Shown: positions 24,776 to 33,110 of the stretch, one piece after another
Layout of the letters: every line of letters begins with the position of its first letter
Position numbering within the stretch: position 1 is the first letter of the stretch
Notes under the pieces: model-generated
Databases searched by the model: none
What the model was told of the DNA's origin: nothing
Seen by the model: only the letters and a program-made list of their open reading frames with translations
Program-made: the position numbers and the translations under genes
Assembly (NCBI GenBank): GCA_001898335.1
Contig: MKTS01000009.1
Location: forward strand, 620,001 to 684,000
DNA from: Mucilaginibacter sp. 44-25
GTDB lineage: Bacteria > Bacteroidota > Bacteroidia > Sphingobacteriales > Sphingobacteriaceae
Direction of reading: 5' to 3'
Length of the DNA: 64,000 nucleotides

Positions 24776-26044
24776 ATGCCCCTGTCACATAATAAAGTTC
24801 CAGACTTAGATCAAGAAATTAAGTCTATTCAAATAAAGGATTTGGTACTTTGGACTGAGAATCCGAGAGATGATATTGACGAGAATGCAACAGACCAAAC
24901 AATAGCTGATATTGCCCTCAAAGATTTGAGATCCAAGTGGTCATTGCCAAAGTTGGCTCAAGAGATGGGGGATTATTATGATTTGAGCGAATTGCCAACA
25001 GTAGTTTACCACGGAACTAAACCAGTGGTTTACGACGGTAATCGACGCGTAATCCTTGGGAAAATCAAACTCGGGCTGATTCAGATTAAGCCAGATCAAT
25101 ATTTTGACATTCCTAATTATCCTAACGAAATCCCCTGTAATGTTTGTTCCAAAAAGGTAGCACTAATAAACGTTAAGCGAAAACACATCGACAATGGTTC
25201 ATGGGATCCGCTTGAGCGAGACATCTTTCTGCATAAGCAAATGGGTGACCCCAAAAGCAACTTTCTCATTTTAGAAGAAGATACCGGATTAATAACATCG
25301 TATCCTCACCTAAATCAGCGATTTGTAAAAGAAGAGGTCTTTAATGAAGACAACTTACATAAAATCGGTTTTGAAGTTAAAAACGGTAAACTACATACCT
25401 CACACAACACTCATGAGGCCAAATCAATACTTTCAGATATAGCTGACAAAGTGTTAAAGAAAGTTATTAGCACTCGACATAACCGAGGAAAAGTGGCTGA
25501 AGTATTAAATCCGATCAATCAGGAAACGATAGACCAAAATAAAAACAAACAAAGCCACTTAACTCAATTTAGCTTTTTAGCAGCAAACAATGATGAAAAG
25601 ACACCTCGACAATCAAGAAGAACTGTAAAGAAAATAACTGATATATTTGGCAGCAAGCTTTATCTAAAACATGGTGACGTGAGTGATTTATACCGCGACA
25701 TTGTAGATTTGTATAAATTCTATGTTGATCAAAAAGAAATATTATCTGAATCTTTCCCTGCAGTAATCAGAATGTCATTACGTCTAATATGTGAAACCGC
25801 ACAAAAAGATGTCGGAAAAAGTAAACTGGAAGATTACTTGATGTTTTATTTTGAAACAGCAAAAAGAACTTTATCGCAAGATCTGAAAACAACACTTTCA
25901 AACCAAAATGTAACTGAAAGAAGCATTACTCAATTGCTTCATACCGGGGCACATACTTACAAGGCTTCAGCTAACATGGATCAAACCATGGCAATGTCTA
26001 TCATTATTGGAGCCATCTTATCTCTAAGCCATGGAAAGGAATAA
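24776..26044 (+). CDS. ParB/sulfiredoxin-fold protein (DGNRR), first gene of a two-gene island
   Basis: A 422-residue soluble protein. The N-terminal 110 residues follow the ParB/Srx pattern: IQIKDLVLWTENPRDDI (18-34), SLPKLAQEMGDYYDLSELPT (56-75), PVVYDGNRRVILGKIKLG (83-100). DGNRR stands where ParB has its GxRR box and where DndB/DUF262 proteins have DGQxR. A CNVC pair follows at 121-124. The C-terminal 300 residues are mostly helical with no HTH or known domain that I recognise, ending LLHTGAHTYKASANMDQT. The gene is clearly more AT-rich than its surroundings, suggesting transfer. It overlaps the methylase gene by 14 bp. A role in DNA recognition, cleavage or defence is inferred from fold and partner. 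It is not a chromosomal ParB; that is at 58.3 kb. Confidence 0.7.
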   Translation: MPLSHNKVPDLDQEIKSIQIKDLVLWTENPRDDIDENATDQTIADIALKDLRSKWSLPKLAQEMGDYYDLSELPTVVYHGTKPVVYDGNRRVILGKIKLGLIQIKPDQYFDIPNYPNEIPCNVCSKKVALINVKRKHIDNGSWDPLERDIFLHKQMGDPKSNFLILEEDTGLITSYPHLNQRFVKEEVFNEDNLHKIGFEVKNGKLHTSHNTHEAKSILSDIADKVLKKVISTRHNRGKVAEVLNPINQETIDQNKNKQSHLTQFSFLAANNDEKTPRQSRRTVKKITDIFGSKLYLKHGDVSDLYRDIVDLYKFYVDQKEILSESFPAVIRMSLRLICETAQKDVGKSKLEDYLMFYFETAKRTLSQDLKTTLSNQNVTERSITQLLHTGAHTYKASANMDQTMAMSIIIGAILSLSHGKE

Positions 26045-26909
26045 TAAAATAATACGATTCCCATCACCATTAAGATATCCTGGAGGTAAGAGTTGTATTT
26101 TTCCTTTTGTTTCTAACTTGTTCTACGAGAATTCGTTGATTGGATACAACTATGCTGAACCTTATGCAGGGGGGGCCGGGCTAGCTTTAAAACTTTTATT
26201 CGAAGAATATGTCAATAAAATTTATATCAATGACTATGATAAAGCTATATACTCATTTTGGCTGACTATAATTAATCAAGCCGAGGAGTTTTGTCTGTGG
26301 TTGTCCGGTGTCGACGTAAACATTAAAAACTGGAATATCTATAAAGAAATTCAGAATAATTCAAGCGAAGCAACAACTTTTGAATTAGCTCAGTCTACTT
26401 TTTTTCTTAACAGAACTAACATCTCTGGTGTAATTAAAGGCGGAATTATAGGTGGGTTCCATCAAACAGGAAAGTATAAATTGGATGCTAGATTTAACAA
26501 AACCGATTTAGCTACCCGGATTCGGCGAATTGCGAGTTTTAAGGATAGAATTATAGTTTCTAACCATGATGGACTCGATTTTATCAAAAGAATGGATAAA
26601 AAGAAAGAAGAAATTTTCATCTACCTAGATCCTCCGTATTATCTAAAAGGTGCTGATTTATACATGAACTTTTATGCTGCAAAAGACCATCAAAGACTTT
26701 CGCGATCGGTATCAAAGCTAAAAAAAAATTGGATGGTATCGTACGACAATCAAAAATTCATCCTCGACTTATATCGCCCAAACAACAAAATTTTATATCA
26801 ACTTTCACAATCAGCGTCAAACAGAGTTGGTGATGAAGTTTTGATATTTTCAAATCAAATAAATTACGAGAAATCAATTAAAAAATTGGCAATGCCAATA
26901 CATATTTGA
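26031..26909 (+). CDS. Dam-type DNA adenine N6-methyltransferase (D12 class)
   Basis: A 292-residue methyltransferase of the D12 class. PLRYPGGKS (13-21) is motif X, YAEPYAGGAGLALKLL (41-56) the SAM-binding motif I, INDYD (66-70) motif II, FFLNRTNISGVIKGG (124-138) a class signature, and DPPYYLKG (200-207) the catalytic motif IV. WMVSYDN (234-240) follows. It should methylate adenine in a short target; whether GATC or another site cannot be read. The start codon lies inside the last codons of the ParB-like gene (14-bp overlap), so the pair is translationally coupled. The gene is AT-rich like its partner. No restriction endonuclease of a standard type is next to it. Confidence 0.9.
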   Translation: MERNNKIIRFPSPLRYPGGKSCIFPFVSNLFYENSLIGYNYAEPYAGGAGLALKLLFEEYVNKIYINDYDKAIYSFWLTIINQAEEFCLWLSGVDVNIKNWNIYKEIQNNSSEATTFELAQSTFFLNRTNISGVIKGGIIGGFHQTGKYKLDARFNKTDLATRIRRIASFKDRIIVSNHDGLDFIKRMDKKKEEIFIYLDPPYYLKGADLYMNFYAAKDHQRLSRSVSKLKKNWMVSYDNQKFILDLYRPNNKILYQLSQSASNRVGDEVLIFSNQINYEKSIKKLAMPIHI

Positions 26910-27218
26910 TATATTTTCGACGCATAGAGAAGAGACATACTAAGCCTATTGTAATATGATGGCTTGTATATGGACACAGCTCAGCCAGTGCGTTCTGCTT
27001 TCATAAATCCCATCTTTACCACTATTAAAAACCCACTTATTCTTCAATAGCTAAGCACGCCCCCCCTCTCCAACAAACTTTCCTCACTAAAAAACCGTAA
27101 GCAAGTTACTTGCGTTTATAAGTGCCCCCCAATTATTACATTTTACTGATTAACTTTTAAAACAAAACGGTCAATACCGGTATCTATATTTCAGTTAAGT
27201 TATACCTTTGCCCAATTA
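26910..27218. other. intergenic region after the methylase island
   Basis: 309 bp. The first part is AT-rich like the island; the composition then changes towards the mla operon. I see no gene, tRNA or obvious attachment repeat. C-runs (cccccc near 27060 and 27125) and the mla promoter box at 27203-27210 are the only notable items. The right boundary of the transferred segment probably lies here. Confidence 0.4.
27203..27210 (+). promoter_or_regulatory. -7 promoter box of the mlaEFD operon
   Basis: TACCTTTG matches TAnnTTTG and lies 8 nt before the ATG at 27219, so the leader is very short. Confidence 0.45.
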
Positions 27219-28028
27219 ATGGAAAGCATAGAATCTCATACAGAACAAGCGCCCTCGGGGCTAACAAAAGTTAAGAATAGCGTTATCAGCTTCTTCCTGA
27301 TGTTATACCGGGTGTATGCTTTCATTATCCGGTTCTTTAAAGAGGTGTTTGTGCCCCCTTACGAGTTCAGGGAAGTGGTACGCCAGTGTTATGAGACCGG
27401 CGTGCGTTCGTTCACGCTCATCACGCTTACCGGTTTTATCATCGGGGTCATTTTTACCAAGCAAAGCCGCCCATCGTTAACAGATTTCGGCGCTACCTCG
27501 TGGCTGCCGTCGCTTGTTTCCATTGCCGTGCTCAAAGCGCTGGCCCCACTGGTAACCGCGCTGATAGCGGCGGGCAAGGTAGGCTCCAGCATAGGCGCCG
27601 AGCTGGGTTCCATGCGCGTAACCGAACAGATAGACGCTATGGAAGTATCGGGAACCAAGCCGTTTAAATTCCTTGTGTGTACGCGTGTTATCGCCACCAC
27701 TTTTACCATACCGCTGCTGGCCACCTACACAGCGCTGATAGCCTTGCTGGGCGGTTACCTTAACATTAACCAGAACGAGGGCACCAGCTACGCTACTTTT
27801 ATAGAGCAGGCTTTTGAGCCTATTACCTTTGTGGATATATGGGCATCGTTGGCCAAGGCGGTGGTGTTTGGCTTCACCATTGGTATAGTGGGCTGCTACC
27901 AGGGTTATAATTCTACCAAGGGTACCGAGGGCGTGGGTAAAGCGGCCAACGGCGCGGTGGTAACGGCCATGTTCCTGGTGTTTATTGAAGAAGTTTTAAT
28001 TGTACAGATAGCCGGATGGTTCCGCTAA
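27219..28028 (+). CDS. mlaE: MlaE-type lipid ABC transporter permease
   Basis: A 269-residue inner-membrane permease with five to six helices. The conserved MlaE core reads LIAAGKVGSSIGAELGSMRV then TEQIDAMEVSGTKPFKF. It works with MlaF (ATPase) and MlaD (MCE) to move phospholipids between the membranes and maintain outer-membrane asymmetry. The gene leads a tight operon: the ATPase starts 7 bp after its stop and the MCE gene follows. A paralogous mlaE lies at 48.4-49.1 kb. The N-terminal 25 residues are a charged cytoplasmic extension. Confidence 0.9.
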   Translation: MESIESHTEQAPSGLTKVKNSVISFFLMLYRVYAFIIRFFKEVFVPPYEFREVVRQCYETGVRSFTLITLTGFIIGVIFTKQSRPSLTDFGATSWLPSLVSIAVLKALAPLVTALIAAGKVGSSIGAELGSMRVTEQIDAMEVSGTKPFKFLVCTRVIATTFTIPLLATYTALIALLGGYLNINQNEGTSYATFIEQAFEPITFVDIWASLAKAVVFGFTIGIVGCYQGYNSTKGTEGVGKAANGAVVTAMFLVFIEEVLIVQIAGWFR

Positions 28029-28035
28029 CAAGATA

Positions 28036-28809
28036 ATGGAAAAGCAAAAGGCAAATATCGATTTCAATAACGAGGTGATCCGCATCAGGGGGCTGCAAAA
28101 GTCGTTTGGCGATTACCACGTGCTGCGGGGTATTGATCTGGACCTGTACCAGGGCGAGAATCTGGTGGTGCTGGGCCGCTCGGGTACGGGTAAATCGGTA
28201 CTCATCAAGCTCATATCGGGCATGTTATACCCGGATGCCGGTACCATTAACGTGCTGGGCAACGAGCTCACCACCATTACCGAGAAAGAGATGGAAGCAC
28301 TGCGCATCCGCATTGGCTTCTCGTTCCAGAACAGCGCGTTGTATGATAGTATGACGGTGCGCAAGAACCTGGAGTTCCCGCTGGTACGTAACCGCAAGGG
28401 CATAACCCGCAAGGAAATTGATAACGCCGTACACAAGGTGCTGGATGCCGTAAGCCTGTCGCAAACCATTAACCAGATGCCGTCTGAACTGTCGGGCGGG
28501 CAGCGTAAGCGTATCGGTATTGCCCGCACGCTTATCCTCAACCCCGAAATTATGCTGTACGATGAACCTACAGCCGGGTTGGACCCCATCACCTGTATCG
28601 AGATAAACGAATTGATAAACGAGGTGCAGCAAAGCTATAACACCTCATCCATTATTATTACGCATGACCTTACCTGCGCCAAAATGGTTGGCGACCGGGT
28701 GGCTATGCTGCTTGACGGGCAGTTCCAGCGGGTAGGCACTTTTGATGAGGTGTTTGCTACAGATGATGCCCGTGTAAAACCTTTTTACGATTACAATTTT
28801 ATAGAATAA
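28036..28809 (+). CDS. mlaF: MlaF-type ABC transporter ATPase
   Basis: A 257-residue ABC ATPase. Walker A is GRSGTGKS (47-54), the Q-loop is SFQNSALYDSMTV (about 96-108), the signature is LSGGQRKR (152-159), Walker B with the catalytic Glu is IMLYDEPTAGLDP (172-184), and the switch His follows in SIIITHD. FQNSALYDSMTV is typical of the MlaF/Mkl subgroup. It powers lipid transport through MlaE. It lies between mlaE and mlaD with short gaps (7 and 18 bp). Confidence 0.92.
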   Translation: MEKQKANIDFNNEVIRIRGLQKSFGDYHVLRGIDLDLYQGENLVVLGRSGTGKSVLIKLISGMLYPDAGTINVLGNELTTITEKEMEALRIRIGFSFQNSALYDSMTVRKNLEFPLVRNRKGITRKEIDNAVHKVLDAVSLSQTINQMPSELSGGQRKRIGIARTLILNPEIMLYDEPTAGLDPITCIEINELINEVQQSYNTSSIIITHDLTCAKMVGDRVAMLLDGQFQRVGTFDEVFATDDARVKPFYDYNFIE

Positions 28810-28827
28810 GACATAGTATCCCATTAT

Positions 28828-29817
28828 ATGGACGCAGCAGAAAATAGAAAATCAATTATAGTAGGTGTGTTTGTGTTTTTAGGCGTAGCCGTTTTTGTGC
28901 TGGCCATACTCACCCTCGGCGGTTCGCAAAAAACCTTTGTTAAAAGCATACACATCAGCTCGGTATTTAATGATGTTGCCGGTTTAAAGAAAGGCAATAA
29001 CGTTTGGTTCTCGGGTGTTAAGGTAGGCACCATTAAAGAGATCAAGTTCACCGGTTTGCACCGTGTGGATGTGATCATGAGTGTTGACGCCGCTACCCAG
29101 CCCTACATACACCGCAATGCCGGTGTGCGCATCAGCAGCGACGGCTTCATCGGTAACAAGATCATCGTGATCGATGGCGGTAGTCCGCAGGCCCCCATTG
29201 TGCAGGATGGCGATGTATTACAGTCTGAAAGTTTACTATCAACAGACGACATTATGAAAACCCTGCAGCAGAACAACCAGAACCTGCTGGCCATTACTAC
29301 TGATTTTAAGGCATTAAGCCACCAGATACTGGCAGGTAAAGGTACCGTTGGCGCCCTCCTGGCCGATAGCACCATGGGCAACCAGCTTAAACAAACCATG
29401 AGCAACTTAGCGGCCGCTACGCAAAACGCCACAAGAATGTCTATGCAGCTAAACACCTTTAGCCAGAAAATGAATACCAAAGGTGGCTTTGCCGATAACG
29501 TTTTAACCGATACCGTTACGTTTAACCGTATCCGCGCATCAGTAACCAAACTGCAGGAAGCAGCCGCCAATGCCACCACCCTTACCGATAACCTGAACAA
29601 GGCCAGCAATAAGCTTAACACTACCGATAACGCGCTGGGTGTGCTGTTAAACGACCCTAAGATGGCCGTGCAGGTAAAAAGCACGCTGAACTATTTACAG
29701 CAAAGCTCAGTTAAACTTAACGACGACCTGGAAGCCGTACAGCACAACTTCCTGCTACGTGGCTTCTTCAAAAAACGCGAAAAGGCCAAGCAGGACAGCT
29801 TGAAGCGGGCAATGTAA
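28828..29817 (+). CDS. mlaD: MlaD-type MCE domain protein
   Basis: A 329-residue protein with one N-terminal membrane helix (about 10-28) and a single MCE domain (about 38-115: DVAGLKKGNNVWFSGVKVGT, GVRISSDGFIGNKIIVIDGG). A long helical C-terminus rich in Asn, Thr and Leu follows (LNKASNKLNTTDNALGVLLN). MCE proteins form hexameric rings that carry lipids across the periplasm, and the long helices may form a tube or needle. It closes the mlaEFD operon. The extended C-terminus is longer than in E. coli MlaD (183 aa) but usual in Bacteroidota. Confidence 0.9.
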   Translation: MDAAENRKSIIVGVFVFLGVAVFVLAILTLGGSQKTFVKSIHISSVFNDVAGLKKGNNVWFSGVKVGTIKEIKFTGLHRVDVIMSVDAATQPYIHRNAGVRISSDGFIGNKIIVIDGGSPQAPIVQDGDVLQSESLLSTDDIMKTLQQNNQNLLAITTDFKALSHQILAGKGTVGALLADSTMGNQLKQTMSNLAAATQNATRMSMQLNTFSQKMNTKGGFADNVLTDTVTFNRIRASVTKLQEAAANATTLTDNLNKASNKLNTTDNALGVLLNDPKMAVQVKSTLNYLQQSSVKLNDDLEAVQHNFLLRGFFKKREKAKQDSLKRAM

Positions 29818-29906
29818 ACAACAACTCCGCAGTTGTAACAACATTTACGTTTTTAGCCAAACCATACTTACACAGCCGTTGTTGTTAGGCAAAACATACA
29901 TGTACC

Positions 29907-30374
29907 ATGCTTAACAATACGAAACCCATTTGGCAAACCATAGGCTTAGGAGCACTGGCAGGCATACGCGCGAGCGCGGCCCCGGCTATAGCGGGCCACT
30001 ACTACCATGATGGTGTTTCGCCCATATTGCCCTACCCCATTTTTAAATTTGTACAGGCGCCGGTTACTACCGTAGCCGTAAAGGTGCTTAAAGTTGCGGA
30101 ACGCAGCCATAACCAGGCCCCATCTCCCGGCCTAAACAAGATAGCCATGCACGTGGCCGCGGGCGCTTTCGCCGGTGCGGCCGTTTTCCGCAAGAACAGG
30201 CAAAGTATGCTTAACGGCATGCTGATAGGAGGCTTCGCCGCGCTGGTTACCTCTGTAGCAAGCCGGTATATGCAAAACCATGCAGATAAGTTTCCTGAGT
30301 TTACCACTCCTTTAAAAGACGCTTTCGGCGAAGCTTTTAAAGCTGGCAGCGGCGTAGCCCTGTTTAAGGGTTAG
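29907..30374 (+). CDS. DUF4126-like small membrane protein
   Basis: A 155-residue protein with weak hydrophobic segments. It begins WQTIGLGALAGIRASAAPAI, a DUF4126-like start, and contains HVAAGAFAGAAVF and GMLIGGFAALVTSVASRYM. The function of the family is unknown. Its 3' end overlaps the convergent gene on the minus strand by 11 bp. It follows the mla operon after 89 bp containing a weak hairpin (29821-29836), so read-through from mlaD is possible. Confidence 0.6.
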   Translation: MLNNTKPIWQTIGLGALAGIRASAAPAIAGHYYHDGVSPILPYPIFKFVQAPVTTVAVKVLKVAERSHNQAPSPGLNKIAMHVAAGAFAGAAVFRKNRQSMLNGMLIGGFAALVTSVASRYMQNHADKFPEFTTPLKDAFGEAFKAGSGVALFKG

Positions 30375-31089
30375 CGCCTGGAAACAGGTCGGGTGGCGGC
30401 TGTCGCTTTTCTGGCGGCAGCGCCCGGTATTGCTTTAAACAATCATTCAGGTAAGTAACGAGGTCAAACTTTTTTGACGTCACCATTTCAGGTGTAGGTG
30501 TGTAAAGGGCTATAAAGTTTTTCATATCCGCTTCGCCAAGGGTAATGTATTGAGATAGGTTCTTTTGCTGAAACACCCTGTCTATCTGTTCCATTACTGC
30601 ATAGCGCTGTTCAAGTGCCGCTATTTTATCTTTCTTTTTTTGATCCTTTTTCCAGTACGGTATACGCCATACAATCCCGCCCTTTAAATTCAAGTCCTTA
30701 TCGCGCGCGTAAACCACCGGTTGCCCGTGAAACTCTGGATCGTAATAAGTACTCATATTGCTGGTAGTGGTGGTGGTAACGTTAACAGCCTTTAACATAC
30801 GCGTTACAGGTATTAGAAAAACCTCTATGGAACTTGTGCGGGTAACCAATACTGTGTCAGGCTGATAGGCCGGCACCTTAAATATCAGTATATCGCCGGA
30901 TTTGGCAGTAATAGAAAAATTGCCGCCGGCATTATTAACTACCGTATGGTGGTTGTTTACATTTTCAATACTAACCCCGGCTATAGCGATACGGGTTTGG
31001 TATTCCATTACTTTACCCTGCACAGAGTTTTGGGCTTGTGCCACGCAAGAAACGCAAAAGGCTACTAAAGCCACCAGTAAGGTCCTCAT
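30364..31089 (-). CDS. secreted carboxypeptidase-regulatory-like domain protein
   Basis: A 241-residue exported protein from ATG 31089 (MRTLLVALVAFCVSCVAQAQ signal). Residues 22-100 form a carboxypeptidase-like regulatory beta sandwich (SVQGKVMEYQTRIAIAGVSI, NNAGGNFSITAKSGDILIFK). The remainder is a charged helical region (WKKDQKKKDKIAALEQRYAV) ending in a Pro-rich tail. Such proteins occur widely in Bacteroidota with unknown function. A longer in-frame start at 31203 adds 38 residues without improving the signal. The 3' end overlaps the DUF4126-like gene by 11 bp. Confidence 0.75.
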   Translation of the reverse strand: MRTLLVALVAFCVSCVAQAQNSVQGKVMEYQTRIAIAGVSIENVNNHHTVVNNAGGNFSITAKSGDILIFKVPAYQPDTVLVTRTSSIEVFLIPVTRMLKAVNVTTTTTSNMSTYYDPEFHGQPVVYARDKDLNLKGGIVWRIPYWKKDQKKKDKIAALEQRYAVMEQIDRVFQQKNLSQYITLGEADMKNFIALYTPTPEMVTSKKFDLVTYLNDCLKQYRALPPEKRQPPPDLFPGANP

Positions 31090-31286
31090 CAAGGTAAATT
31101 TACTTTTCAGTAAAGTTATTCCTTGCATTTTAACTACCAATTTAACTATATTTAACATCGCGTACAGCAAACAGGCATCAACCAGATAAATCAACAGGGT
31201 CATTTTTTTTAGGGAAGCATGTATGATATTATTTAAATAATATTAAATATTTTTGACTATCCCTTACTAACTAACTTGGTTTTAAT

Positions 31287-31757
31287 TTGAAAGAACAGTT
31301 AACATATACTGAAACTTCTTTACCTTCAATTAAACAAGCAAAGCAGTCGCTCTACACCAGCTACAGCGGCATGCTGCTCGGTTATATTGTTGAAGTAGTT
31401 AAAGACAGAACTGTGGCCGAAAAATATCTGATAGATATTTTCACCAGCCTGCAAGCCAATGATATCCAGGATATATTTAACCCGGATAATGGCAGTGTTT
31501 ATTGCAGGTTACAGAGCTATGCCCGTAAACAGTTGCAAACGGTGCATAACTGCATTGCCGAATGTGCCGGGCAGGCTGCAATAAGCAGCAACAGGGTAAC
31601 CGGTTTAATGAATGAGGAACAGCAGCTTGTTTTTTGCGGTTTACACTATCACGGCAAAAGCATAGCGCAGTTAGCTTATGAGTTGAAGAAGGACGAAACA
31701 GCCATAAGGCAAATCTTAAAACAATCGTTCAACATAATCAGGAGTAACCGTAAATGA
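31287..31757 (+). CDS. divergent ECF-type sigma factor
   Basis: A 156-residue protein starting at TTG 31287. Residues 20-60 match sigma region 2 weakly (YTSYSGMLLGYIVEVVKDRT, AEKYLIDIFTSL), and 105-152 match region 4 (MNEEQQLVFCGLHYHGKSIA, QLAYELKKDETAIRQILKQS). The region 2 match is less typical than that of the other sigma factor in this window, and the protein is shorter. The next gene, overlapping by 4 bp, looks like its anti-sigma factor. Targets are unknown. Confidence 0.7.
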   Translation: MKEQLTYTETSLPSIKQAKQSLYTSYSGMLLGYIVEVVKDRTVAEKYLIDIFTSLQANDIQDIFNPDNGSVYCRLQSYARKQLQTVHNCIAECAGQAAISSNRVTGLMNEEQQLVFCGLHYHGKSIAQLAYELKKDETAIRQILKQSFNIIRSNRK

Positions 31758-32245
31758 TACAGCAGTACATTAATAGCGGCATTTTGGAGGCTTACGTAAC
31801 GGGCTCTGCATCTGAAACAGAAGTAGAGGAGTTGATGCGTATGAAAACAGAGTATCCTGAAGTGAGCATTGCATTACAGGAGCTGGAAGCCGATATGGAA
31901 CACCTTGCCAGGCATATGGCCGTTGAACCGCCCGCACGTGCATGGGATAAGATATCTGACAGCATTGATGAAATTATGCTGCGGAACAAACATGTGCAGC
32001 CTTTTATTGAAAAGGAAGAAACCGACAACCGAAGCAACGACCGTAGCAACGGGCAGCAATATATTGAGGTAGAGGCCGAATCCAGTTTCATGCGCATACA
32101 TAAAGCATGGAAATGGGTATTCGCGGCGGTTTTTATCTTAGGAAAGATATTTTTAGCCTTCGCTATTTATTTTTACCTGGAGAACAGGCAGGCACAGCAA
32201 CAGCTGCAGGAAATTAAAACCGAGCTCAGGAAACTTAAGCCTTAA
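31754..32245 (+). CDS. anti-sigma factor with one membrane helix
   Basis: A 163-residue protein. Residues 1-60 resemble the cytoplasmic part of anti-sigma factors (INSGILEAYVTGSASETEVE, EYPEVSIALQELEADMEHLA). A linker follows, one membrane helix (about 117-140, WVFAAVFILGKIFLAFAIYF), and a short periplasmic coiled-coil tail. It overlaps the sigma gene by 4 bp (ATGA), so the two are made together. It should hold the sigma factor at the membrane. Confidence 0.8.
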   Translation: MIQQYINSGILEAYVTGSASETEVEELMRMKTEYPEVSIALQELEADMEHLARHMAVEPPARAWDKISDSIDEIMLRNKHVQPFIEKEETDNRSNDRSNGQQYIEVEAESSFMRIHKAWKWVFAAVFILGKIFLAFAIYFYLENRQAQQQLQEIKTELRKLKP

Positions 32246-32330
32246 TACGCGTTTAAACACCTTTAAAATTCGCTTTTTTATAAACTTTTTATAAAGCCGT
32301 AAAGTTATTTCTTTAGGGAGGTATCATATT

Positions 32331-32483
32331 ATGGCATCATCAAAAGATAAAAAAACAGGAAAAGACAGCGCGGACCCGCTAACCGAATCGGAGAAAAAAC
32401 TACATACCGAAATGCCGCTCAGTGAAAAGGACGAGGTAAAACAGGCCGAGCAGAAAGTGACTGAGACCAGCAAAAAGAAATAG
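32331..32483 (+). CDS. small charged, probably disordered protein, 50 aa
   Basis: A short open frame from ATG 32331 to TAG 32483: MASSKDKKTGKDSADPLTES and then more Lys/Glu-rich sequence ending TSKKK. A purine-rich agggagg lies about 10 nt before the start, a good ribosome binding site that is rare in this window. No membrane segment or motif. It looks like a small stress- or growth-related protein, but this is a guess. Its size puts it below common gene-calling limits. Confidence 0.55.
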   Translation: MASSKDKKTGKDSADPLTESEKKLHTEMPLSEKDEVKQAEQKVTETSKKK

Positions 32484-32587
32484 CACGGGAATAAGGCTGA
32501 TATCAGTTCACTGCCAAAACAATTCCGCGTCTTTTTTACATCATTCTTTTGCGCTTCAAGCATCAACTTAATTATCCGAAAAAGCGT

Positions 32588-32595
32588 TAAATTTG
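32588..32595 (+). promoter_or_regulatory. -7 promoter box of the YoeB-type toxin-antitoxin locus
   Basis: TAAATTTG lies 3 nt before the antitoxin ATG (32599), so the message should be leaderless. The 17-nt string gttaaatttgaatatgg recurs on the minus strand at the decayed antitoxin near 36.05 kb. Confidence 0.5.
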
Positions 32596-32598
32596 AAT

Positions 32599-32796
32599 AT
32601 GGAAACTTTAATTGTACATCCGGCTAATCAGGAGCAATCTGATGCGTTAAAGGCTTTTATGAAAGCTTTCAAAATTACTTTTGAGGCAGAAAAGGATGAG
32701 TATGACCCGGAGTTTGTAAAGATGGTTCTTGATGGTGAAGAAGAAATTAAGGCAGGAAAAGGGACAATAGTAGACCCGGATAATTTATGGAAGTAA
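32599..32796 (+). CDS. DUF2683-like antitoxin of a YoeB-type module
   Basis: A 65-residue acidic protein (METLIVHPANQEQSDALKAF, then KITFEAEKDEYDPEFVKMVL). It matches the short DUF2683 type of antitoxins paired with Txe/YoeB toxins in Bacteroidota. The C-terminal part (IKAGKGTIVDPDNLW) is the likely toxin-binding arm. The toxin frame begins inside its last codons (10-bp overlap). I chose ATG 32599 over TTG 32593 because the TTG is part of the -7 box. The antitoxin is intact although the toxin frame is broken. Confidence 0.75.
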   Translation: METLIVHPANQEQSDALKAFMKAFKITFEAEKDEYDPEFVKMVLDGEEEIKAGKGTIVDPDNLWK

Positions 32797-33043
32797 TATT
32801 TACTTCTGCAGCTTTAGCTCATCTTCAGGAATGGAAAAAAAGTGGGAATATAGGCGTGCAAAAGAAAATCAGCGAACTGATTGCATCTATAAAGAAACGC
32901 CTTTTGAAGGGATAGGAAAGCCGGAAGCATTGAAGCACCAACTGGTTGGCAAATGGTCAAGAAGGATTAATCATGAGCATCGTTTAATCTACAGCTTTGA
33001 TAATGACATCATAAGTATCTACTCCCTCAAAGGCCACTATTAA
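32787..33043 (+). pseudogene. Txe/YoeB-family toxin with a -1 frameshift
   Basis: From ATG 32787 the frame reads MEVIFTSAALAHLQEWKKSG, NIGVQKKISELIASIKK, then stops at TAG 32913-32915. The rest of the toxin continues in the -1 frame: ETPFEGIGKPEALKHQLVGK, WSRRINHEHRLIYSF, IYSLKGHY, ending at 33043. Joining the frames at ataaagaaacg (32889-32899) gives 85 residues, the normal YoeB length, with the family strings in place (NPFEGIGKPE-like, HRLIY, LKGHY). One base is missing. This could be an inactivating mutation, a sequencing error in an A-rich stretch, or programmed -1 slippage at A-AAG; I favour inactivation. An intact YoeB would cleave mRNA on the ribosome. Confidence 0.8.
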
Positions 33044-33051
33044 AATATTTT

Positions 33052-33082
33052 ACGCCACTGCCTGTAAGCAGTGGCGTTTTTT
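33052..33082 (+). terminator. terminator of the toxin-antitoxin locus
   Basis: The 10-bp stem acgccactgc/gcagtggcgt (33052-33061 with 33068-33077) with loop ctgtaa is followed by a run of T. It lies 9 bp after the toxin stop. Confidence 0.85.
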
Positions 33083-33110
33083 GTTTCTTTGTACCCCAAT
33101 ATTTAAAGCC

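Noticed and set aside
24708-26909. The ParB-like/Dam pair as part of a prophage or plasmid
   Set aside because: No integrase, phage structural, replication or partition-partner gene lies next to it, and no flanking direct repeat was recognised.
32831-33043. The C-terminal toxin frame as an independent 70-residue gene
   Set aside because: Its first 22 residues do not match the family and are out of frame with the true toxin N-terminus; it is the second half of a frameshifted YoeB.
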